DNA of 64,000 bases from Coleophoma eucalyptorum (Eukaryota > Ascomycota > Leotiomycetes > Helotiales > Dermateaceae), in assembly GCA_026120035.1 (NCBI GenBank), contig JALRME010000006.1:372001-436000 (forward strand). Reading direction: 5' to 3'. Below the pieces are notes generated by a model. The model saw only the letters and a program-made list of their open reading frames with translations, was not told where the DNA came from and ran no database searches. Shown in pieces: positions 12,501 through 23,141 of the stretch; positions within the stretch are counted from its first letter, which is position 1; every line of letters starts with the position of its first letter. Position numbers and translations under genes: made by a program.

Positions 12501-14432
12501 GTTTCGATACCGGATTCTTACCATTCTCTAGTTCCTAGCGACTATGAAGAGCTTCTAGCCTACTACACCCATAGAGGCTTCCGAGTTATAGCGTGTGCTA
12601 CCAAACATATTGCAAAGCTTAATTGGGTCAAGATGCAAAAGATGAAGCGCGAAGACGCTGAATCTGGTTTGGACTTTATCGGCTTCATTATTTTCGAGAA
12701 CAAGTTGAAGCCGAGCACTGCTGGAGTCCTCGATGAACTCAACGAAGCAGGCATAAGAAAGGTCATGTGTACTGGCGACAATATCCTGACTGCAATCAGT
12801 GTCGCTAGAGAGTGCAACCTCATTGACAAGACGGCTCATTGTTTTGTCCCGCACTTTGCTGAGGGTACACCACTATATTATCATTTTCTCCGAGCCTTCT
12901 GACATTGTCCTAGGAGATTATCAAGACCCGAAGGCAAGACTATGCTGGGAAAGCATCGACAATAACATATATCAGCTTGATGCACATACACTTACAGTTA
13001 GTGTTTCACTGTACTTTGACCTTTCGAAACATAAACTAATCCATACAGCCTCTACCTCCCCCAGCTGAAGGAGATGCATCTTTGCCATACGAGATCTCTA
13101 ATCTACGAAATTATTCCTTGGCGGTTAGTGGGGATGTGTTCCGCTGGATCATCGATTTTGCTCCGCCTGAAGTCTTAGAACGGGTTTGTCATTAAGCTCT
13201 CCTCTTCTTCCCTATATTACTAACCAAACTTAGATGCTTGTTTGTGGACAAGTTTTTGCTCGAATGTCGCCAGACGAGAAACATGAGCTAGTTGAGAAGC
13301 TTCAGAGCATTGACTATTGCTGTGGCTTTTGCGGAGATGGCGCCAATGACTGCGGTGCATTAAAAGCTGCAGATGTCGGGATTTCCCTATCCGAGGCAGA
13401 AGCTTCTGTAGCAGCACCGTTCACTAGCAGAGTTTTCGACATCACTTGTGTTCCGGAAGTCATTCGGTAGGTCTTCTCTTCACCTAGACGACAAACAAAA
13501 CATATACTGACAGCAATACAAGCGAGGGACGAGCGGCGCTGGTTACTAGCTTCAGCTGCTTTAAATATATGAGTTTATACTCTGCAATCCAGTTCACCTC
13601 TGTGAGCTTCTTGTATGCCTCTGCATCAAACCTAGGGGATTTCCAGGTTTGTTTCCTATTTAAATCCTTCGATTCGGGCCCAAACTGATCGACCGATAGT
13701 TTCTTTTCATTGATCTGCTCCTAATTTTGCCAATCGCAATCTTCAGTAAGTTAAGACTGCATCTTCTCACACTTGACCCTAACCATTTTCAGTGGGTTGG
13801 ACGGGACCCTTCCCAGTTCTCTGTCAAAAGCGCCCAACGGCGAACCTTGTGTCCCGAAAAGTCCTGACTCCCTTGCTGGGACAGATAGCTATTTGCATAT
13901 TAATTCAGGCTGTGGGTTTCCAAGCAGTCAGGAGGCAGCCTTGGTTTATCCCGCCCCATCTCAACAAAGAAAAGTCCAATGTGGAGAATTCCGAAAACAC
14001 GACTTTGTTTTTGGTCTCATGTTTCGAATATATCTTGTCCGGTATCGTGCTCAGTGTCGGACCGCCATTCCGACAGTCAATAGCACATAACTGTGAGTTC
14101 ACTAGTGCCTTGTGTGAAAGACCAAGAACTAATGAGGCATAGTACCGTTCGTCGTTACGATCGTGGTTACTCTACTTTTTTCATCCTACATGCTCTTCGA
14201 CCCATCAGAGGGATTGGCAAATTTCATGCAGTTGACAAAAATGCCATGGGACTTCAAAACCTTCATTCTTATCCTCGGGGTTGGCTATATTGCATTAGCA
14301 TGGACGGCAGAGAATTATCTACTGCCTAGACTTGCCAAGTATCTAGGAACGGTAAAGCAGTATCTCACAAAGCAGCCAAAGCAGCGAAAAGCATATAAGC
14401 TTATTTTGGAGAAAATGCGCATCGCTCAATGA
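9547..14432 (+). CDS. YPK9: P5B-type cation ATPase (YPK9/ATP13A family)
   Basis: Predicted vacuolar/endolysosomal P-type ATPase; human and yeast relatives handle polyamines and metal tolerance. Sixteen exons (9547-9711, 9761-10300, 10453-10803, 10853-10987, 11049-11115, 11165-11296, 11343-12274, 12328-12481, 12532-12864, 12914-12996, 13049-13183, 13234-13466, 13523-13646, 13700-13745, 13793-14092, 14143-14432) join in frame to 1,339 residues. Seen: the actuator motif TGESVPVSK, split by an intron after TG; the membrane motif PPALPA, diagnostic of subgroup P5B; the phosphorylation motif DKTGTLTED with the aspartate near residue 642; KGAPE; and the hinge [18 protein letters not shown]5-specific N-terminal hydrophobic segment precedes the core. 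The cytosolic N-terminus is Ser/Arg/Asp/Glu rich. Assignment to P5B is firm; the transported substrate is not visible in the sequence. Confidence 0.95.
9589..9615 (+). repeat. Three 9-bp coding repeats
   Basis: Three consecutive copies of TCTAGAGCT (the third TCGAGAGCT) encode a Ser-Arg-Ala run in the N-terminal tail of the P5B ATPase. Such tracts often vary in copy number between strains. Confidence 0.7.
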
Positions 14433-14719
14433 TGTATAATAATATATACCATGTACTAGTAATTATATCAAATCAAGACAGATAGAGCTTCACATGTCCA
14501 CGCTTGCTTTTTCGGGTCATGTAGGCACACGCACTAAGTACTACGGCAACCACTAGCTCCGAGAACGATGATACAGCACAACTGTCAAGGGTAATGCTTT
14601 GACCTCTCCAACCTAAGAAGTAATCAAACGCCAGATTCTGCTTCTGAAAACAAAAACATTTGATCATCTTCTGAATAAATCCACCGATATAATTCGATTA
14701 TACCTCAAAGCTAATAACA

Positions 14720-15977
14720 ATGAGTTACCTTGGTAAGAGTGTGATGAGCATTGGGGTTTGTTAACAGACCAGCTGATGCCTCATAGATATGGTCCTTGAT
14801 GGGGGTTATCTTCCAAATGCTGTTATTCGTGTTGGCATTCGGCGTCAGCTGAAGCAACGTATTGATCTTATCAAAACTACGTCATTGGAAGAGGCCTACG
14901 AGAAGAAGATGCAATATGTAGAGCTTCTTCGGAGTCGACCAATTGCAATTGAAACCGCCACAGCTAATGATCAGCATTATGAGGTCGGAACCGGGGTTCT
15001 TGCTGCTTGTCTAGGTCCCAGGATGAAGTATTCGTCTTGCTTGTATCCCAAGGGCGGTGAAACGCTTGCTCAAGCCGAGGTTGCTATGCTTGAGACTTAT
15101 GTCAAGAAAGCCCAATTGAAAGATGGAATGAGTATTCTGGATCTTGGGTTGGTTTCTCCAAGGAATAGCGCTTTGTAATTACTGATTGCCATGCAGCTGC
15201 GGTTGGGGATCTGCATCACTATACTTTGCGGAAGTTCTGCCCAAGTCCAAGATCACTGCTTTCTCAAACTCACGGACACAAAAGATATACATTGACGGCA
15301 AGGCCAAAGAGAAGGGTTTGAAGAACCTGACGGTTATTACTGGCAATGTCGTTGATTACGAGTTTGAGAAGGAGAGTTTTGACAGAGTTGTCTCCATCGA
15401 GGTATGTCACATGATAACTACCTAACCTCTCCAGTGGACGGCTTGATCCCGTTGCTGACCGAATCTAGCTATTCGAGCACATGAAGAACTATGAATTGCT
15501 TATGGCTAAGATGGGCAGAGCTCTTAAGCCATCCGGCAAGCTCTTCGTGCACATCTTTGCTCATAAGACCACGCCGTATGATTTCGAAGAAGGTTGGATG
15601 AGCACCCATTTCTTCACAGGAGGTACAATGCCATCTGCCGATTTGTTGTTGTTCTTCCAGAAGGATCTCAAGCTCGAGAAGCAATGGTGGGTATCTGGAA
15701 CCAATTATGCAAAGACTTGCGAGGTAAATAATAACCCGAAACCACACCGTACATAGTCAACAATTCTGACACCGGACAGGATTGGCTTTCGAAGATGGTC
15801 GCCAGCAAGACAGAAATATGGCCCCATCTAACAGAAACTTACGGAGACAAGGATACCGCCATGTGGTATTACAGATGGCAGATCTTCTACATGGCATGCG
15901 CAGAGCTCTTTGCTTACGAGGGAGGAGACACTTGGGGTGTTTGCCATTACCTCTTCGAAAAGCCTGCAGCTTCATGA
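14720..15977 (+). CDS. SAM methyltransferase, CFA-synthase / coclaurine N-methyltransferase-like
   Basis: Class I S-adenosylmethionine-dependent methyltransferase of the cyclopropane-fatty-acid-synthase (CMAS) fold. Five exons (14720-14732, 14787-15147, 15197-15401, 15469-15723, 15780-15977) give 343 residues. The SAM-binding glycine motif ILDLGCGWGS is split by an intron; [12 protein letters not shown] and [11 protein letters not shown] follow, and the end is [11 protein letters not shown]. This layout matches fungal and plant proteins annotated as coclaurine N-methyltransferase-like, which act on amines or lipids; the substrate cannot be told here. The first coding exon is only 13 bases. 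It was chosen because ATGAGTTACCTTG joins in frame to the second exon across consensus splice sites; the alternative is a start at the ATG at 14789, inside exon 2. Confidence 0.85.
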
Positions 15978-16191
15978 TCTATAGGTAGAGATACAGAATG
16001 TGACCTCAGACGTTCTTGAAGTGTGCGGCCAATGGACAAACTTGAAATAAACCCATGTATTCTTCGATTGTACAATTGTGATAAACTTCATCTCTTGCCC
16101 TCCATGCCGTGGTATGCTTGCTGTAATTTTGTAGTACCAAATATCGTATTCCCGGCTGTATCGTTTCTCCTCCCTCTCATACTGAAGACAT

Positions 16192-16454
16192 TCAATGGTC
16201 CCATGGGTGTTTCCAGCCCAGGAGCGCCGGGCCTGTGATTGTGTTAGCTCAAAGCGCAGAGTTTGGAAAACAAAAGGCCATATACCATCTTGCTTCGCGC
16301 GATACATCAACTGCAAGTCTTTATTAGCATTGGCTCAGGTCCAACAGTAAAGGCAAAGACGTACAAAGAACCACATGCTTGCTGAGAGGCCAGTTGCAGC
16401 AAATCGATAGAGGGGTCGAACCGGGTGGATGTGAATTGGATGTTTGCCCGCCAT
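16192..16454 (-). CDS. Complex I accessory subunit, NDUFB2 (AGGG)-like
   Basis: Small single-span subunit of mitochondrial NADH:ubiquinone oxidoreductase. Three exons (16454-16365, 16310-16286, 16232-16192) give just 51 residues: a basic, His-rich start (MAGKHPIHIHP), a hydrophobic segment around SASMWFFVLMYRAKQDG, and the ending LLGWKHPWDH. The MWFF..YRAKxDGP..GWxHPWD pattern matches, from memory, the NDUFB2-like subunit of plants and fungi. All three exons are phase-consistent. An in-frame upstream ATG at 16532 exists but its leader peptide looks unlike the family. The gene is easily missed by length cut-offs because no exon exceeds 90 bases. Confidence 0.8.
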
Positions 16455-16901
16455 TTTGCTGTATGAATTATCAGCTCCGGTCTTCGCAAGAAGCGTTGGT
16501 TCACACGTACTGGATGATATTGGGGTTGTCAATTGTTACGCAGAAGGAGCATTTCGAAGTGAGGTCGGCATGCTGGGATTCTGCCGGTATTGCCGCCTGA
16601 GGCATAAACAAATTGAACTTTGGATTCACGCAAGGCTGGGACATCGTGAACAACCCTTAGTCTAGAAAAGCATTTCTTAAAATGAACGGCAGCCTGGGTC
16701 TTGGTCAGCTTTTCCAACGCTGATGTCGAAATTGATGACTGGGCATCTTCGCTTTCACCATATCAACCACGACGCAAACCTATCGAGCTACAACTGGCCT
16801 TGGTTCAATGACAGTTTCGTTTGCGCCCTCACATCTCTGCAGAGACCTGCAGTGCCTCACGGCAAAGTTCCACCAAATTGTCAGCGGCAGCTACTTTAGC
16901 A
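16455..16901. promoter_or_regulatory. Divergent promoter region, complex I subunit / BUR1
   Basis: 447 bases between divergent start codons. A 62-codon open frame on the minus strand (16717-16529) has no recognisable protein features and is taken as chance. No known motif recognised. Confidence 0.5.
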
Positions 16902-18759
16902 ATGGCGATGCCTTCACAGACTGCAAGCCCTAATGCAAATGAAGCTTCTCCCCGCACATTTGCTAAGGAGCACCAACGACCTCAGAATACCTTCAGCGGC
17001 TGTTCGCGCATTACCGATTATGAGGTGTTAGGGAAGCTTGGAGAAGGTACCTTTGGAGAGGTCCACCGTGCAAAGTCAAGAAAAACAGGTGCTATTGTCG
17101 CATTGAAGAAGATTTTGATGCACAATGAGAAAGATGGCTTTCCTATTACAGCTCTACGAGAAATCAAACTTCTTAAGCTGCTATCGCATCCAAATGTTCT
17201 CAAGCTGGAGGAGATGGCCGTAGAGCATCATCAAAAGAGCAGTGAGCACAACTGTAACATATCAAAATCAAGAGCTAACGATTCACCAGCGGACAAAAGA
17301 AAGCGAGCGATCATGTATATGGTTACTCCATACATGGATCACGATCTGTCCGGCCTCCTCGAGAATCCCAGTGTTACATTCACAGAACCACAGATTAAAT
17401 GCTATCTTTTACAGCTCTTAGAAGGCTTACGCTATCTACACGATAACCACATACTTCATCGCGACATGAAAGCAGCGAATCTATTAATCAACAACCAAGG
17501 CATACTTCAAATTGCGGACTTTGGTCTTGCACGACATTATGATGAGGATGTCCCGAGAGCAGGCCATGGAGGTGGAGAGGCTCGCAGAGATTATACTACC
17601 TTGGTTGTAACGAGATGGTATCGACCTCCAGAGCTCCTTATGCATTTAAGAAAGTACACCACAGCAATTGATGTATGGGGTGTTGGGTATGTAAAGATAT
17701 TCTGCTAAGGCTATTCACTTACTAACTTTAAAAAGCTGCGTCTTTGGTGAGATGTTGATCGGCAAGCCAATCTTGTCTGGAGACAGTGATGCCAACCAAC
17801 TGAAGATTATTTTCGAACTAGTCGGAACGCCTACAGATGACACCATGCCTGGATGGCGAAGTTTACCAGGTGCAGAGGGGCTCAATTTCCGACCTCAACC
17901 CTCCTCTTTGTCTCAACGTTTCAGGGACTATGGATCTGGAGCCATCTCCCTTTTGAGAGAACTCTTGAAACTTGACTGGAAGAAGCGGATCAACGCTATC
18001 GATGCATTGAATCATCCGTATTTTAAGAATGATCCTCTTCCTGCCAGGGCTGGCGATATTCCAACCTTCGAAGAGTCGCACGAGCTTGATAGACGTAAGT
18101 TCAGAGGCCAGAAAGCGGCACCTCCACCGGCACCCAAGGGTGGCACTGTGGGCACAGGTCCAGGAGGCTGGGGGGGCGAATCAAATGGAAACCAAGGATT
18201 TGGAGATAGGGATAGCTACGGGCACCGGCCGCATCAAAACGGCAGTCGCTACCCACCTGATGGCAATGGACCTTATCGAAATAATCAACCACAAGAAGCC
18301 AGACGACCACCAGCCTGGCGCAGAGATGACCGGCCAGATAACCGACCCGACACTAGACTGCCTCCTAGGCCACCTCCGGTTGATCATGTTGGAGTGTGGA
18401 CAGATACCGGAAGGCCGGTTCAAGACCCTTATAGAGATCGCGACCGCCTACCAAGAAGTCGAGCTGGTGGTGGTGTTGGTGCCGGTGGTGTGGGAGGTGG
18501 AGCCAGGAGTGATGTCGACACATACATTCCTACATATGGCCCAGATGCCGGTCGACGAGATGACCGCAGAAGAAGGGATGATAGAGATGACCGCGATGAT
18601 CGTCGACGAGATAGAGGCAGACTTGATTACGATGATCGGAGGAAGGGCAGTGGAGACGACAGAAGCAGGAACAGCAGGACCAGAAGCAGGAGCCGCAGTC
18701 CAATCAGAGACCGTGGTAGAGCATCGATGGAGAGGGATCGCGATGTATACAGACGTTAA
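16902..18759 (+). CDS. BUR1: Cyclin-dependent kinase BUR1 (CDK9-like)
   Basis: Serine/threonine kinase that with its cyclin phosphorylates RNA polymerase II CTD linker and Spt5 during elongation. Two exons (16902-17686, 17736-18759) give 602 residues. Seen: glycine loop GEGTFGEV from residue 47, VALKK, the cyclin-binding helix PITALRE, catalytic loop [21 protein letters not shown], and activation segment [13 protein letters not shown]. The kinase core ends near residue 365 at [12 protein letters not shown]. The tail is Gly/Pro then Arg/Asp rich ([14 protein letters not shown] and RSRSRS), as in fungal Bur1 proteins. The start MAMPSQTAS was chosen because upstream in-frame codons contain no ATG; residue 3 is a second possible start. 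Confidence 0.93.
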
Positions 18760-19054
18760 GTCGGCATCTGAGGTCATCATAGTATTGTGGAGTTCACCGG
18801 ATTTGGAGTTGTGTATGGCATAGTCGGGCACAGGATGGCGTTTGGGGATCCGACAACTGGTCAGACGAGGTGATAGCTTTTATCTTCCTTTCTGAGCAAA
18901 ATACGAGGCTTGATATATCCTTGCATTGGCTCTTGCTGTAAAATATTCGAAAATTATATTGAGACAAACGGGTTTATTTGTCTTCATAGTATTCGCACTT
19001 CCAAAATCATATCTATTTCTTCTAGTTTGCTCTTATTCAAGTGAAACCCACTTA

Positions 19055-20320
19055 TTAGTTCCGCCCATCAGCTTCTAGATGTTGCTTGCAAAAATCAACG
19101 ACGGCTGCTCGCCGAATTAGCTTCCCAGTCATCAAGACTTCAATAAAGGAAAAAATACCTTTCTGAAACTCTTTTGGCTTCTCCTGTATGATCCAATGAC
19201 CCGAATCTACATCCTCAATCTCAGCATTAGGAAAGAATCTCTTTACAGCAGGAAGACTTTCATCTGGTACGTAGTGGCTATGCTTGGCCCTCAGAAACAA
19301 GGCAGGCTTCTCAAAGACAACGGCATCTGATTGAGTGAATGGGAAGTCTCCAAGTGCGCCACGAGCTCTGTCAAGAATATCTAGTGGAACTCGAAATTTG
19401 AGATACGGGTCTGGCTTCTTAAGGTTGGAGAGCAGCCACAGCCTTGTTCCTGACGACTGGATGACTCGTGAGACTACGGCTTTATATGGCTTACTATATG
19501 GATTCTCTTACTTCTTCGTACTTCTTCAAGATGTCATCGGCCTCTTTCAGTGTCTTTACCTTACTTTCCTCTACTTCCTTCATGCCTTTAATGAAGCCAG
19601 CGAAGTTCTCGGCAAGGGGGACACTGATTGGAGAGTTATCCACAGCAATAATGCTGCTTATCATGTTTGGGTTTCTTAAAGCTACAGTCATCACTGTTTT
19701 GGCACCCCTATTATAAATCAACAATTAGCACAAGATCATACATCTTTGGATTTTGTAACACCAAGAACCCACTGATTTTAATATATGTAAAGTCTTGAAG
19801 AACTTTTAAAAAAAATTGCTTGTGAATGATGGTAACGTACATTGAGTGCCCAATTAGCATAGGCTGTGTCAATTCATGATCCAGAATAAATTGCTCTACA
19901 TCTTCTGCTAATGCAGTATAATCATGTCGAGGATTGTGGGCTGTATCTCCATGATTCCGAAGGTCCTTGAGAGGATTGTAAGGAAGCAACACCACAGTGA
20001 ATGAAGGGTAGCCACTACTTACTATAGCGTAGATAGACCTCTTGAGTTTAACAGCAAGCTTTCTAAAAGAGGAGTAAGCCTATGAGCATAAAGAAAACAA
20101 GCGAGCATTATTGGATTACTGACTTCGAATGTGAGATATGATTCTGCTTTGAGCCGAAGAGACCATGAGCAAATATTATAGGTGAGGTGGAAACCGTCTG
20201 TGGAGGATTGTATAATTTGAAAGCTAGAGGGACTGTCTCTTTGCTTTTGGTGGTATAAGAGCGGTAAGTCCAGCGAATTCCTGCTCTCACCGGGATGCAG
20301 ACCTTCGGTTTTGGAAGCAT
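19055..20320 (-). CDS. Alpha/beta hydrolase, ABHD11/EAT1-like (copy A)
   Basis: Serine hydrolase of the mitochondrial ABHD11/ethanol-acetyltransferase group. Six exons (20320-20124, 20062-20023, 19965-19841, 19707-19512, 19456-19159, 19104-19055) give 301 residues. Seen: an Arg/Lys-rich, acid-poor N-terminus suited to mitochondrial import; the oxyanion segment AHGLFGSKQN; DLRNHGDTAHNPRHDY; nucleophile elbow GHSMGAK; and SGHWIIQEKP with the catalytic histidine. It lies head-to-head with copy B, and its exons 2 and 3 have exactly the same lengths (40 and 125 bases) and phases as those of copy B, so the two are duplicates. Copy A has two extra introns in the last third. Substrate is unknown; esterase, thioesterase or alcohol acyltransferase activity are the family options. 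Confidence 0.87.
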
Positions 20321-20639
20321 GCTGAGATGTATGTGACTGAGCTATGGAAACACTCGTGTCCCAAGAACACTCTATTACGAATGCAACACCCCAGACTCCC
20401 AGTTCCAAGATGTAGTATATTTCCCTCAAGCAGACCAAATTTATAATATGCACAAATGAATGTCGGAATCTAAAATAAAATGCAACAAAATGAGAGCGCT
20501 GGATCAAAAGTGATTCACATCGGATCAGGACCATCATTGATCCGAGAGTTGAGATAAGAATTAGAAAGTTAAGGACTCCCAAACTGGAACTCTGCGACTT
20601 CAGATATAAGGGAATTTTAGGTTTTATATTATTATCAAA
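20321..20639. promoter_or_regulatory. Divergent promoter region between the two hydrolases
   Basis: 319 bases between two head-to-head paralogues. A shared, AT-leaning stretch precedes copy B (20610-20639). No known operator recognised. Confidence 0.45.
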
Positions 20640-21697
20640 ATGCCACCACCGCGACTCCTAGCGTCAGCTCTTCCTCGATCCGTACAGCTCCTGTCTCGAA
20701 GGACATACGCCTCTTCAGCCAGAGTACCCCTCGTATTCGATCTCTATGAACCCCCCAGCGGTTCTTCAGATTCCAAGAATGGCTCAATAATCTTCATGCA
20801 TGGGCTTTTTGGCAGCAGGAAGAATAACCGTGCAATTTCGAAGTGCGTAGGTTTCCTGCAATTTCATTTAGAACTTGATACTAACTTGATGAACTAGAAC
20901 TCTCAGTCGCGACCTGAACAGGACGATCTATGCCATAGTATGAGGAACCACGATCCAGATTGCAGAAGAAGTCGAATTGATCGGTAAATAGGATCTGAGG
21001 AATCATGGCGACTCTCCCCACGATCCTAGACACGACTACTCGGCGATGGCAGATGATGTAGCGGGATTCATAGAGGAGCACAAGCTCAACGATACAACCT
21101 TGATTGGGCACTCGATGTGAGAGTCCGATACCATTCATTCTCGTTTTCACTCTAATCCGGCGTAGGGGCGCAAAAACAGCAATGACACTAGCTCTCAAAT
21201 CTCCAGAAATGGTTCGCGATTTCGTTTCTGTTGACAATGCGCCAATCGATGCACAAATCGGGCGCAAGTTCGGACAGTACGTGCAAGCCATGAAGAAGAT
21301 CGAGGAAGCTGGTACCACCAAGCAATCCGAGGCCGATAAGATCCTACAAGAGTACGAGGACTCGTTGCCTGTTCGCCAGTTTCTCCTCACGAATCTATAC
21401 CGACCCGCTGGCGAGAAGATCCAGAAATTCCGAGTTCCAGTGAAGACCTTGGGCGCTGCGTTGGATCATATGGGTGATTTTCCATTCAAGGATCCTGAGC
21501 AGGTGAGGTTCCAGAAACCAGCGCTGTTCGTTCGTGGCACAAAGAGTCAGTATATCCCAGATGAAGCTCTGCCAATCATTGGGAAGTTCTTCCCTCGTTT
21601 CGAACTCGCAGATATTGATGCCGGACACTGGGTTATCTCGGAACAGCCCGAGGCGTTCAGACGTGCCGTTGTGGATTTCTTGAAGCCTAAAGAGTAG
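20640..21697 (+). CDS. Alpha/beta hydrolase, ABHD11/EAT1-like (copy B)
   Basis: Paralogue of the divergent neighbour. Four exons (20640-20842, 20898-20937, 20992-21116, 21166-21697) give 299 residues. Seen: an Arg/Ser/Leu-rich presequence (PRSVQLLSRRTYASSAR) that looks mitochondrial, FMHGLFGSRKN, DLRNHGDSPHDPRHDY, the nucleophile elbow GHSMGAK formed across an intron, and DAGHWVISEQPE with the catalytic histidine. The start MPPPRLL is the first ATG and opens the presequence. As in copy A the function is at family level only. Overall the sequence is closer to what I expect of typical fungal ABHD11 proteins than copy A, so copy A may be the diverging duplicate. Confidence 0.9.
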
Positions 21698-22040
21698 AAA
21701 GAGGAGAAAAGATTTAGCAAGAGCAGTGGTACGCTATCAACATCCAGCAAGAGATACTTTTTTTCAGTTACATAGAAGGATAAATGCTTAGACGGGGCCG
21801 CAAGGATAGCGATTAGACAAAAAGGTGTACATGTATGACTGTATTACAGAAGGTCCTCCATATAAATGTACATACATTCTATTGTATAAGGGTATCATGC
21901 CCATCCCCTAATTCCCAAACGCCATCATCTCCATCGTGTTCGTATTTCATATCCATGCCACATATTTAAACACGCAAATACAGAATCCGACAACGCAAGT
22001 CCTAGCAGAGCAAAGTAAGGCAAAGCACGCTTAACAATAT
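21698..22040. other. Intergenic, convergent 3' ends
   Basis: No gene seen. It holds the 3' untranslated regions of hydrolase copy B and of the converging Rab gene. Confidence 0.6.
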
Positions 22041-22779
22041 CTAGCAAGCACAGCCTGGTCCATTAACACTCCCGGTATCCCCAATAGCAACCGTTCCAGC
22101 TCTCTTATTCGATGCGGCCAAAAGCTCCGGACTCTGAGAGATGAGATCGACAATCTCAATAAAGGGTTTCCTGACATTCTCCTTCGTCTTAGAGCTAACC
22201 TCGCAGAACCTCGAACCATGATTCTTAGCCAGCGCCTCGCCCTCCTCGTACTTGACCATGCGGCTAGCAGCGCGGTCCATCTTGCTACCAACCAAGTACA
22301 TGACAGCACCGGGCATGGCGTTGGATTCTGCCTCCTCGAACCATCGCTCCATGGCGTTGAAGCTGTCGCGGCTGGAGATGTCGTAAACGAGGATGACGCC
22401 GTGCGCACCGCGGTAGTAGCTGTTCGAGAGCGTGCGGAAGCGTTCTTGGCCTGCTGTGTCGAGGAGGTTCAATCGGTAGGCTTTGCCGTGGACGGAGAGC
22501 TTCTTGAGCTGTGGCGATATGTCTAATCAGTTTCGTGCTTGCTTGTGTGCGTTGGGACCTATTTATGAAATATGTGTACCTTGAAATCTACGCCGATCGT
22601 GGCGGTAGATGACTCTGTGTCAAACTGGTCATCGCAGTATCGTATAAGTACTGGACAAGGGATATCAGTATATCTATCATGAGGTTGTCAAGAGATCAAA
22701 TCGTACAAGCTGATTTTCCTGCACCAGAAGGACCGATCATCAGGATTTTTAACATCGGTAAAGATTCGTCGGACGCCAT
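22041..22779 (-). CDS. RAB18: Rab-family small GTPase, Rab18-like
   Basis: Membrane-traffic GTPase; Rab18 in animals works at ER and lipid droplets. Three exons (22779-22707, 22650-22580, 22508-22041) give 203 residues. Seen: P-loop GPSGAGKSALL from residue 16, the Rab switch region ATIGVDFK, DTAGQERFRTLSNSYYRGA, and base-specificity motifs VGSKMD (the canonical NKxD asparagine is replaced by Ser) and EVSSK. The end CAC is a double-cysteine geranylgeranylation signal typical of Rabs. The Rab18 label rests on LSNSYYRGAHGVILVYD and the length; another Rab subgroup is possible. Confidence 0.85.
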
Positions 22780-23141
22780 CGTGTTTTGACCTCACTCGAG
22801 TGTGGTTCTTTTGACCACGAGAATCTGTTGCAAGAGCGGTGGCAAAGAGTTAAGGCAGTCGAATTGTAGCATATCTACATAATCGCGAAAACCAGCGACG
22901 TCAGTCTTGGCTCGCTAAAAGCGAGGCTGTGGCAAGGAGCGAAACTTCTTTAGTAAACGACTTCACGGGAACAAGAAATGAGACAAGCATTTTGCTTTTG
23001 AAGTATTTTGGAAATTTTTATTGAACCCTATGCCAGACAAGTTTCATGCATGTCACGCCATATGCCCAATGTCAAAGCAAGTAGAACCATATAACACTTG
23101 CGCATGACCAATCGAAATCCCCCAGAGCTCCGAGTAACCAT
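22780..23141. other. Intergenic, Rab promoter and eS1 3' region
   Basis: No gene seen. It contains the Rab gene's upstream region on the left and the eS1 3' untranslated region on the right. Confidence 0.55.

Noticed and set aside
16529..16717. 62-codon minus-strand frame upstream of the complex I subunit
   Set aside because: Could be an upstream exon, but it does not join in frame to the assigned first exon and resembles no leader.
16821..16901. Longer N-terminus for BUR1
   Set aside because: The frame extends upstream to 16821, but the first codon is TTG and no ATG occurs before 16902.
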